Below are positions 7,234 through 14,649 of a stretch of 23,142 nucleotides of DNA, piece by piece. Origin of the DNA: a virus. The stretch covers positions 1 through 23,142 of the IMG/VR virus record IMGVR_UViG_3300010354_000689. One strand, 5' to 3'. A model generated the notes under the pieces. It had not been told where the DNA came from. It saw nothing but the letters and a program-made list of their open reading frames with translations, and did no database searches. A program made the translations under genes and the position numbers. The first letter of the stretch is position 1. The number at the start of each line of letters is the position of its first letter.

Positions 7234-7239
7234 ATTATA
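7234..7239 (-). promoter_or_regulatory. Possible -10 hexamer TATAAT before the SET gene
   Basis: A perfect TATAAT lies 18 bases before the SET ATG, in the short gap after the S74 fragment. TTGACA occurs immediately upstream instead of about 17 bases away, and no other -35 is well placed. In AT-rich DNA this may be chance. If real, it would let host sigma-70 polymerase express the SET gene apart from the late genes. Confidence 0.2.
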
Positions 7240-7241
7240 TG

Positions 7242-7502
7242 TCAACTCTGTCTATTTTTTAAAGTATCAACTTCTTTTTTTAATTCTTTTATTGCCTCAA
7301 TCATAACAGGAATTAATTGTATATAATCAACTGCTAAATAACCATTTTCTTGCATCTCAACCATTTCTGGAAATTCTTTTTGAACTTCTTGTGCAATCAC
7401 TCCATAAGAATTTCCAGATACCCCCGTAATTTCTGTCATTTTTTCATTCCATTCATAATACATTCCATTTAAATTTGCAATTTTATCTAAATAAACACCC
7501 AT
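7242..7502 (-). CDS. Separate C-terminal part of an S74 intramolecular chaperone domain
   Basis: This 86-residue product carries most of the S74 (endosialidase-type) chaperone fold: LDKIANLNGMYYEWNE, then SYGVIAQEVQKEFPEMV, NGYLAVDYIQLIPVMIEAIKELKKEVDTL. S74 domains sit at the C-terminus of trimeric fibres, help them fold, and then cut themselves off. The catalytic SD..LK segment is absent here. It is instead at the very end of the upstream 1,854-aa protein in another frame. The junction is TGATG: the stop of the large gene shares a base with this ATG, so coupled translation is likely. A TTG directly before the ATG is a less likely start. The last helix is leucine-rich and coiled-coil-like, as in normal S74 domains. 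It could act in trans on the large protein, or be a frameshift product of a once continuous gene. Confidence 0.85.
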   Translation of the reverse strand: MGVYLDKIANLNGMYYEWNEKMTEITGVSGNSYGVIAQEVQKEFPEMVEMQENGYLAVDYIQLIPVMIEAIKELKKEVDTLKNRQS

Positions 7503-10500
7503 CAATTAAAATTCAACCTGAACAATCTATTTAGTGCATTGTCAATGAGTTGAATGTTATTCTTGAGTTTGATATCACTCATACCCATTCCACCTCCACC
7601 ACCAGAACCCATTCCACCAGAACCCATTCCACCAGAATCCATTGGAGAAGACTGTGAAGGAGAACTCATGGGCGATGGTGTCGCACTATTCATAGGACCA
7701 TTATTGCCAGCTCCGTTGTTCATAGGGTTACTATTCATGGGAGGAGGAGTATTTGTCGGAGTAACTGCATTATTCATTGGATTATTCATTGGATTATTCA
7801 TTGGTGTAGGCTGGGTTCCGGTTCCAGTCCTTGATCCTTCATCTACAGTAGCAACCCTTTGACCACTACCAACCGTTTCTTTTCTTCCATTTCTAATGTT
7901 TCCTGTAGAAACTTGCAAATTATTAGAATCTGCATAGTTTGAGTTGTTTATTTGGTTGACAACTTTTGCTTCAAACTTTGGACTCATATCAGTATTGATA
8001 TTTCTTACAATATCTCTTGGGAGTCCTGCAGCTTGAGCAAGTTCTTTAAGTCTATTTGCCCCACCGTCTTGTAGTGGTTTTGGTCCATAATTATAATAAA
8101 CTGTTGTCGGTGGTGCTGGTGGTGGTGGAGGTTCGACTATCACAACTGGTGTTTGAGTCAATGTTTGAGTCGGTGTTGGAGACGGTGTTGGAGACGGTGT
8201 TGGTATTTCTGGTTTTGCTGGGGGAGATCCTGGACCGGGTATATATGAAATTGATTGTTCTACTTCCAGTCGTATTGGTCTTGAAACAAGAACATTTTCT
8301 TGGACCGTGTTGAGCTTTCCTTCAGAAAAATATTTTTCTTCGGAAACAGTTGTATATGTTCCATAAATTAAAGAATTTTTATCACTGCTTGTTAACCTAA
8401 AAAGTTTACTTCCACATTCAAATTTTGGATTAACATCTATATTTGGATTAGGAATAAAAAATGATCCAATAACAACGCCAACCTCATTTGTTATTAATCT
8501 AACATTAGTAATTGTAGCTTCCGCCTTACTTGTTTGTCCAATTAATTTCATACCAACTGCTACTGTTCCAGAGAATTGTCCTTGTGGTTGATTTGATAAA
8601 CTATAAGTGTCTACATTAAGAATTGTTGATGTTGAAGAATATAGTTCAGGTATATTAGACGAAGAATTATATGGGTTTTTTATATAAACATCTGATGGGG
8701 CGTTATATGGTCCATACTTGTGATTTTGTTTAGCAACTCTAAAAGATATCTTTGCGAATGAACCTGGAGTATTGAAAGTTCCTATTACTGTTTCTTCAAC
8801 TTGAAATACTCCACTAATCATGTTTATTTCAAGTAATTTTGGAACAATATATTTGTTTATATCAATACCGCCAAAGAAAGAATATACTCTTGTAAAGGGT
8901 TTCATTCTTTTTGCAGTAAATTCAACGTTTCTGGACCTCATGTATGGTATTATCTTAGTATCAGTTATTCTATCTCCTAAAGATTTTTCTTGTCTTCCAC
9001 CACCTCCTTTACCTCTACCTTTACCCCCAATCCCACCACCACTTCTTGTGCTGTTGTTGGTGCCGCCACCTGTCCAAAATTTATTTTTGGAATTCCAAAT
9101 TGAACCAACAAATCCTTTTTGTTGATCAAATGATTGATTAAGTGAAACCTGAACTTGATCTCTGGCAATTTCAATAGAATTTGCAGCTATTCTAGTTTGA
9201 TCAAGCCAAGAATCTGAAGATGGAAATAATGAAATAGTTCCATTATAAAAATCTTCAGCATATGGATTCACATTTACTGCTCTTGAAGCATATCTTTGAG
9301 TTATATAAGGAACTTCTTGATAATTTAAAGTGATTAATTGCCCAGTTCTTTTTACACCAGTTCCTATCAAAGTAGTATCTGTTCTAAAGTCGATGTTTGT
9401 TGTTACCCCTAATCCAATTGCTGAATTAGTCCCCAGTAAAAGATCAATCGATGTTGTAAAATGAGGTGGTCTTAACTCTCCCGTATCAGTATCAATTGAA
9501 TTTTTGTCTACTATCTCTTGATTTTGAGTAGATTTTTCTGTAAAGTTATCGACAAAAAATCCAGATTTAAAACGATTATTACCAACTTCATCAGTTACTT
9601 GAAAATTAGATGCATTAACTTCAAGTAGAGAAAGTGTGGTGTAAAGTTCCAAGTTTTCAATTCTATCTTCAAGTTTGCCTATATCTGACATCCTATATCT
9701 CTTATGTTCTTTTATATCAATGTCTATTTCATTGACATTATTGAGGTATGCTGGAAGATATGCTGTAGCGATTTCTAAAGAATCTTCTCCAATAACCGGT
9801 GATTGTGGATTTTCCGCCGGAGTTCCTGATTTTAATTGAAAAACTCCATTTTTATCCAAAGTTATTTTATCAATTCTTGGAAGATAGAATGAGTATGAAA
9901 GTAAAATTGACTCATCTGATGCTAAAATATTTGATGAAGAATTTCCAGATTGAGTAAAAATTCTTGACAAAAACTCAAAAGGAGATCTTGAATATTCAGT
10001 CGGAGTAATTTTAGAAACTCTTGGTCTAATATCTAACATATCGGAATTTTTCAAAACATAATCATACATATATCCTATATCAAGATAATCATATTGTTCA
10101 TATGAATTTACGGATGTTATATCCCCAGTATCTGACGAAGAAAAACTTGCAGATTCAAAAATTACTTTTAATTTTCTTGTAGGCTCTTTACTTTTTACTT
10201 CTCTAGTAATACTAGAATAATCATACAAGGTTTCTTTTTGGTTTGTATTATATTTAAAGGAAGAAGTTACATTTTTGTCTCCAATATCCAATGTAGAAAT
10301 AACAGCTGTTATACCAGATTCTTTAAATGTTACTTTTTCACCTTCAATGAAATTATTAGAATTTGAATATACAAATCCTATCTTTAAGTCATTAATTTTT
10401 TCACAGTAAATTCCAAGGGATTGACTTTTTTCTCCTATAAATTCTTCTCCAATTAACAAATCCGAAGTTTTATTTGTTGGTCCGTTTAACGAACTTAAAA

Positions 10501-13066
10501 TAACTGATGGAAGTTCTGGATCATTTTGATCATTTGATTCATAAATGCCATAAACGTTAGTTACGTCTGGTTCAAGCAAACATATTTCTTCATCTTGAAC
10601 TCTTGTTCCATAAGGATATTTTCCATATATAAGTCCATCATTTAATGTTGTTGAACCTATTCCAGATGCTGAATATTTTGATTTATCAATAATTAAAGTT
10701 TTTATTCTATTTTTATTTTTAATTTTAGATTTTACATTAGATTTTCTAAGAGTTGCTATTAATTTTGCATTTCCATTATTAGAAAGACCATTTATAGTTA
10801 AAGATTTGGAACCATTTGTAAATACAAATTTATCAGCACTTAAATTTTGAGTAAATCCACTTTCTGTTACTAAAACGTATCTTTCTTCATCATAAGGTAA
10901 AAATGTTTCATCTTGTCCGGCGTTTATTATTCCTGTAGAGTTTGATGTGATTGTTACATCAAACTGTTTTCTTATTGTTAGATTTGATTTTGTTAAATCT
11001 ACATTTGCTACATTTGATTTTGGTAAAATTGTATATAATGAATTATCGGTAGATGATTGTAATTTTGTTGTTATAATTCTAAAATCAGATGGTGTTATAT
11101 TTGAATTTGGAAGATCACCATCGCAAACTCCGCTAACTGTAGTTACTCCGCTAATAGTAAGAGAATTTTCTGATACGGATACAATTTTAGCGAATGTTAC
11201 CGTAGAAAGACCTGGATTAGAGAATGCAACTAAATTTTGGGCAGTGGCAATTCCCACAAAAAACTTTCCTGGAGAGGTAACTGTACTTACTCCCGATGAT
11301 TGTCCTGTTATTGTTACTTGCCCAATACTTAAAGAAGTACTCTGAATTGTATCGCCGGTAAAAGTATAAGAAGTTCCTACTATACCGTGTACAGATTTTA
11401 CGTCAGATATTCCATATGAACGAATATTTTTAGTAACTCTGGTATTTTCTATTCCATCAAAAATAAGTTTCTCTCCCAAAGAAAAATTACCTTTAGAATT
11501 ATAAACAGTAAGTGCTGTTCCTGCAGAAACATCGTATCTGAGGAATCCAACTGCCCCACTTTCCTTTCCTTTTACATGAACAGGAGTTTGTAATGTTATT
11601 GGTTCGTTCATATCAATAGTTGTATATGTTTGTATATCATATAAACATATATCCCATTGATTTTCTTCTGGTCTTGATGTGCTATAAGATCCAGATTCTA
11701 GTGCAAAGTCATAAACTCTAGCTAATCCAATTTCATTCCCTGGTGGAGTTATTTGAGAAGATCCAACTCTAGAATCTCTAAGACTTACATAATAAGTTGT
11801 AGCAATACTAACAATCGGAGACCCATAAACTCTATTAAGAGTAAAAGTTGGACCTGTAAAATAATTTATGCTTTGATCTTCTAAAGTTTTTGTTTGTCTT
11901 GGTTTTACAAAGTCCAAAAATGTAGGAGAAATAGTTTCAATTTCATATCCCCTAACATAAGCTTTAAGTGGAGAAATATTATAAGTTGCTAATCCCTCTT
12001 GAGGGACATTACCATTATAAGTTAGTTGATTTTCGGAAAAAACTCCATTATTTCCCCTTAAATTATTTAATGTTTCTTGTACTACAATAATAGGAGTGTT
12101 TACATAATAATCTCCAGACTCATCAAATGTTCTCCTAGCAAATTCTTGTGAGATAATATTATATTCGGGAGTTCTTGAAATATTAATCAATTCTCCCTGA
12201 TTAATTTCTAATAATTGAATAAAATTATTAGTGTCATTTGAATCTAATGGTATTTGTTCTAACTTAACAAATATAGAAAATCTATCTGCTCCCGGAGCAG
12301 CATAATTTGAAAACCCCTGTGCATTATCATAAAGGCTATCATCATCAAAAGCTGTTTTAATTTCCTCAAATACCCTAAAACCAACTCTGGCACTAGGAAT
12401 ATTTGAATATGGATTAAGATATAAAACAGTTGTAGGAACATCAACAAAATATCCCCTTATGTAATAAACACCTTCTTCCAAATAAACCGAAGAAGCTTTA
12501 TATGTGCTATTTTGAAGAACTGTTGTTGCAAAAGCTTTTCCGGAGGGAAGTAAAATTTCTGAAGGGTCATCATTTTCTAAAGTATCGCTATCTATTGCCA
12601 GGATATCTTGATCAACTAATAAATTTTCTCCATCTAAAAAAGTTTTTTGAGAATTACTTTGCGAATCAGAAGACAAATACTTTACAATTAAAGTAGTTTT
12701 ACTTATCGTATTAGATATATTTAAGTAATCTTCAATTATAGCAGTGATGCCACTTGTTTCTCCCTTTATTCGTGAACCTATTAAACTACTAAGGTATAAA
12801 TTAGCAGGGGTTCCTTGATAAGTGTCCTGTAAAACTACACTATTTAAATCATTTTTATAAATTATATTTCCAGGAATAACTACAGATCCTTCTTTAAATA
12901 CATGATTTCCAAATTTTTCAATTTGACTTTGAAGAATGGATTGTAGTGTTGTTAGCTCTCTTGCTTGAACAGGATAACCAGGTTTGAAAAGTACTTTATA
13001 ATATTCTTTTTGTGGGTCAAAATCATCAAAATATGGAGAGACGTTAAGATTAGTTTCCTGTGGCAT
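7502..13066 (-). CDS. DUF4815-type baseplate/tail-fibre structural protein with a truncated S74 end
   Basis: This 1,854-residue virion protein lies in the T4 gp9-gp12 position. The N-terminus SPYFDDFDPQKEYYKVLFKPGYPVQARELTTLQ (residues 11-43), given here in two parts: SPYFDDFDPQKEYYKV and LFKPGYPVQARELTTLQ, is the DUF4815 signature. Further family blocks are DMLDIRPRVSKI and SPFEFLSRIF near 1010-1035, SDIGKLEDRIENLELY near 1125-1140, and PYMRSRNVEFTAKRMKPFTR near 1375-1395. A Gly/Lys/Arg-rich linker is near 1335-1360. Near 1550-1590, KLFRLTSSDKN...GKLNTVQENVLV is the part that usually precedes a DPLAQTF segment, but that segment is absent. It is replaced by a Pro-rich linker (about 1600-1655), Asn/Met/Pro/Gly repeats (about 1750-1828), and then SDIKLKNN at 1830-1837, the start of an S74 chaperone. 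The dyad positions S1830 and K1835 are kept. The chain stops at residue 1854, mid-domain. It starts seven bases after gp8, with a weak AAAGAA ribosome site. Confidence 0.88.
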   Translation of the reverse strand: MPQETNLNVSPYFDDFDPQKEYYKVLFKPGYPVQARELTTLQSILQSQIEKFGNHVFKEGSVVIPGNIIYKNDLNSVVLQDTYQGTPANLYLSSLIGSRIKGETSGITAIIEDYLNISNTISKTTLIVKYLSSDSQSNSQKTFLDGENLLVDQDILAIDSDTLENDDPSEILLPSGKAFATTVLQNSTYKASSVYLEEGVYYIRGYFVDVPTTVLYLNPYSNIPSARVGFRVFEEIKTAFDDDSLYDNAQGFSNYAAPGADRFSIFVKLEQIPLDSNDTNNFIQLLEINQGELINISRTPEYNIISQEFARRTFDESGDYYVNTPIIVVQETLNNLRGNNGVFSENQLTYNGNVPQEGLATYNISPLKAYVRGYEIETISPTFLDFVKPRQTKTLEDQSINYFTGPTFTLNRVYGSPIVSIATTYYVSLRDSRVGSSQITPPGNEIGLARVYDFALESGSYSTSRPEENQWDICLYDIQTYTTIDMNEPITLQTPVHVKGKESGAVGFLRYDVSAGTALTVYNSKGNFSLGEKLIFDGIENTRVTKNIRSYGISDVKSVHGIVGTSYTFTGDTIQSTSLSIGQVTITGQSSGVSTVTSPGKFFVGIATAQNLVAFSNPGLSTVTFAKIVSVSENSLTISGVTTVSGVCDGDLPNSNITPSDFRIITTKLQSSTDNSLYTILPKSNVANVDLTKSNLTIRKQFDVTITSNSTGIINAGQDETFLPYDEERYVLVTESGFTQNLSADKFVFTNGSKSLTINGLSNNGNAKLIATLRKSNVKSKIKNKNRIKTLIIDKSKYSASGIGSTTLNDGLIYGKYPYGTRVQDEEICLLEPDVTNVYGIYESNDQNDPELPSVILSSLNGPTNKTSDLLIGEEFIGEKSQSLGIYCEKINDLKIGFVYSNSNNFIEGEKVTFKESGITAVISTLDIGDKNVTSSFKYNTNQKETLYDYSSITREVKSKEPTRKLKVIFESASFSSSDTGDITSVNSYEQYDYLDIGYMYDYVLKNSDMLDIRPRVSKITPTEYSRSPFEFLSRIFTQSGNSSSNILASDESILLSYSFYLPRIDKITLDKNGVFQLKSGTPAENPQSPVIGEDSLEIATAYLPAYLNNVNEIDIDIKEHKRYRMSDIGKLEDRIENLELYTTLSLLEVNASNFQVTDEVGNNRFKSGFFVDNFTEKSTQNQEIVDKNSIDTDTGELRPPHFTTSIDLLLGTNSAIGLGVTTNIDFRTDTTLIGTGVKRTGQLITLNYQEVPYITQRYASRAVNVNPYAEDFYNGTISLFPSSDSWLDQTRIAANSIEIARDQVQVSLNQSFDQQKGFVGSIWNSKNKFWTGGGTNNSTRSGGGIGGKGRGKGGGGRQEKSLGDRITDTKIIPYMRSRNVEFTAKRMKPFTRVYSFFGGIDINKYIVPKLLEINMISGVFQVEETVIGTFNTPGSFAKISFRVAKQNHKYGPYNAPSDVYIKNPYNSSSNIPELYSSTSTILNVDTYSLSNQPQGQFSGTVAVGMKLIGQTSKAEATITNVRLITNEVGVVIGSFFIPNPNIDVNPKFECGSKLFRLTSSDKNSLIYGTYTTVSEEKYFSEGKLNTVQENVLVSRPIRLEVEQSISYIPGPGSPPAKPEIPTPSPTPSPTPTQTLTQTPVVIVEPPPPPAPPTTVYYNYGPKPLQDGGANRLKELAQAAGLPRDIVRNINTDMSPKFEAKVVNQINNSNYADSNNLQVSTGNIRNGRKETVGSGQRVATVDEGSRTGTGTQPTPMNNPMNNPMNNAVTPTNTPPPMNSNPMNNGAGNNGPMNSATPSPMSSPSQSSPMDSGGMGSGGMGSGGGGGMGMSDIKLKNNIQLIDNALNRLFRLNFN
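7601..7645. repeat. 15-bp in-frame tandem repeat, three copies
   Basis: Two exact copies of accagaacccattcc are followed by a third with two substitutions. On the minus strand they encode GMGSG-type repeats directly before the S74 start. The unit length is a multiple of three, so copy-number change would not break the frame. Confidence 0.9.
7769..7804. repeat. 12-bp in-frame tandem repeat, three exact copies
   Basis: Three exact copies of attattcattgg encode PMNN repeats in the linker of the DUF4815-type protein. Exact identity suggests recent expansion. Confidence 0.92.
8151..8203. repeat. 12-bp in-frame tandem repeat, about 4.4 copies
   Basis: The plus strand reads gtttgagtcaat, gtttgagtcggt, gttggagacggt twice, and then gttgg. 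On the minus strand this encodes the PTPSPTPSPTPTQTLTQT part of the proline-rich linker, a stiff spacer between the body and the C-terminal domains. Confidence 0.9.
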
Positions 13067-13072
13067 AATTCT

Positions 13073-14623
13073 TTAGAATTGCAAAATGACTTTGATATCT
13101 TCTTTTTGACTTTTAGACCTTGTTATTGAAGGTCTGTTATCAACGTATATAATATTACCAGAATATTTTTTTACCTCTGGATTTGATATACCATTGACAA
13201 AAGATTGTCCAAGGTTATATGTTCTATTATTTATTGAGGTTGAAATGCCAATAAAATTAGTATCAATATAAAGATTAGTTCCATTAATAAAAGTTGTTCC
13301 TCCGGTTCCTACAGAACTAGTAAATCTGTTTAAATTAATTCCATAAGTTGGTGATGCATTTTGAGATCCATTTGTATTAAATCCAACCAGACTTTTATCC
13401 TGCCAATATTTTAAAACACCTGTATTATTATCATAAGATATAACCCTACCAACAGCTGTTGTTCCTGTACTTATTGTCTGAGTAAATCTTGAGTTAGGTA
13501 CAAATGTTGCCGTTTCGTACCCAGTTCCATTAAGTTTTAAAGCATAAACTGCACTCGCTTTATCAATATTTAATAATGAAGTGGAATTGTAAGACTCTGG
13601 ATTTTCCACAATTCCAATTCTAGCAATTTTATTGCCAATTATAAAATCTGGATTTTCTATATCATTTTCAATTCTTGAAAAAATTAAAACACTATTCGCC
13701 CCAAGTTCTCTATAAATATCTGCACCATGTCCACCTTTTGGTGGAATGATAACATCAAAAGTTGGGATGACTGTTCCAGTAGGAACCCCCCCAGAAAGTA
13801 AATCAATAGTTCCATATGTATAATTAGAACCACCTTCTGAAACAGTGACCGTCTCTACCTCAGAATCATTATTAACAACTATAGTTACTTTTGCTCCTTC
13901 CCCGTCACCTTTAATTGGAACATTTGTATAAATTTTATTTGCAGTTCCTATGCCAACTCCACGATTTGTAATAGTAACTATTTTTATTTGATTATTTTCT
14001 AAAGAAGCATTTGACACAATTTCAGAATTTTCTGCACTTGTGGTCCAATTTTTAGGAACTGGTATAAAATCTATAGCATCAAACTTCATAACATCAGTTG
14101 GTTTAATTGTATAAAGATATTTCCAAATATAACCATCACCACTGTCACCCGCAGGCTTTGGTTCTAAATCAGTGAAAGTTGGTTCATCTAATGAAGGTCT
14201 TCCTTCTGGATTTTCTGGATCAGTGCCATTTTGAAGGCAAATATAAACTTTATAATCACTATTAACTACGTAATAATTTGAAGAATAAAGACTTGTTGCT
14301 CCAGATGGTTTTGAAGTTTTTGTTATGCTTATATCATGACGATACATATCGTAAGTAGTTCCAGATGACCAAGTTATCTTTTTAACTACTTGATTTACAT
14401 CACTTGCTTTAATTTTTTTTAAAGCAATCATAGTATCCCAATAATCATTTTCCTGATCAAAACTATCCTTTGGTGCTGGTGGATTACTTTCCCATGTAGA
14501 GGAATAATCAGATGCATTAGTTAAACCAACGAAAGAATAATAAGAATTAAAAGAAGAAGTTGCAGAAGCAACAAAATTCTTTGCGGTCAAAATTCTTAAT
14601 TGATCAGTTATAATTGCGGACAT
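13073..14623 (-). CDS. 8: Baseplate wedge subunit (T4 gp8-like), enlarged
   Basis: gp8 is a structural subunit of the baseplate wedge that binds gp7 and the gp10 region in T4. Diagnostic matches are NYYVVNSDYKVYICL (residues 116-130), GDGYIWKYLYTI (162-173, T4 GDGYVWEYLFEI), GNKIARIGIVENP (T4 GFRQISIITNP), and the C-terminus GNIIYVDNRPSITRS..QKEDIKVILQF, which parallels T4 GEMIYMENRPPI..MDQTEEINILFTF. T4 gp8 has 334 residues and this has 516. The extra length is in two inserts. One, about 213-300, has Gly-rich modules (TNRGVGIG, EGGSNYTYG). The other, about 345-485, contains a GTTAVGRVISYDNNTGVLKYW module. There is no good ribosome site. The upstream gap carries a late-promoter core. It lies immediately after the gp7-position protein, as in T4. 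Confidence 0.94.
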   Translation of the reverse strand: MSAIITDQLRILTAKNFVASATSSFNSYYSFVGLTNASDYSSTWESNPPAPKDSFDQENDYWDTMIALKKIKASDVNQVVKKITWSSGTTYDMYRHDISITKTSKPSGATSLYSSNYYVVNSDYKVYICLQNGTDPENPEGRPSLDEPTFTDLEPKPAGDSGDGYIWKYLYTIKPTDVMKFDAIDFIPVPKNWTTSAENSEIVSNASLENNQIKIVTITNRGVGIGTANKIYTNVPIKGDGEGAKVTIVVNNDSEVETVTVSEGGSNYTYGTIDLLSGGVPTGTVIPTFDVIIPPKGGHGADIYRELGANSVLIFSRIENDIENPDFIIGNKIARIGIVENPESYNSTSLLNIDKASAVYALKLNGTGYETATFVPNSRFTQTISTGTTAVGRVISYDNNTGVLKYWQDKSLVGFNTNGSQNASPTYGINLNRFTSSVGTGGTTFINGTNLYIDTNFIGISTSINNRTYNLGQSFVNGISNPEVKKYSGNIIYVDNRPSITRSKSQKEDIKVILQF

Positions 14624-14641
14624 TTTACAAAGGTTTTTATT

Positions 14642-14649
14642 TATTTATT
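14642..14649 (-). promoter_or_regulatory. Late-promoter-like AATAAATA upstream of gp8
   Basis: The motif overlaps the stop of the giant gene, is repeated with a 4-base shift, and ends 18 bases before the gp8 ATG. The 15-base string TAATAAATAAATAAA here is identical to the one after gp16. Confidence 0.45.

Noticed and set aside
7490-7520. Programmed -1 frameshift joining the two S74 pieces
   Set aside because: The junction reads AATTTTAATTGATG. A -1 slip on TTT would place TAA in the next position, and a slip on AAT does not re-pair. There is no X-XXY-YYZ heptamer. Coupled re-initiation at TGATG fits better.
7601-8203. CRISPR-like array from clustered short repeats
   Set aside because: Units of 12-15 bp are directly adjacent without spacers and are in frame with a protein linker.
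8977-9174. Second minus-strand frame inside the DUF4815-type gene (also 12259-12447)
   Set aside because: These are out-of-frame shadows of a gene with clear family blocks in the main frame. They have no start context and no recognisable product.
13228-13235. AATAAATA on the minus strand inside gp8
   Set aside because: It falls in codons for an I-N-N stretch with no gene start shortly downstream, so it is most likely chance.
14624-14647. Terminator between the giant gene and gp8
   Set aside because: There is no stem-loop, only AT-rich sequence with back-up stop codons and a promoter-like motif. No convincing factor-independent terminator was seen anywhere in the window.
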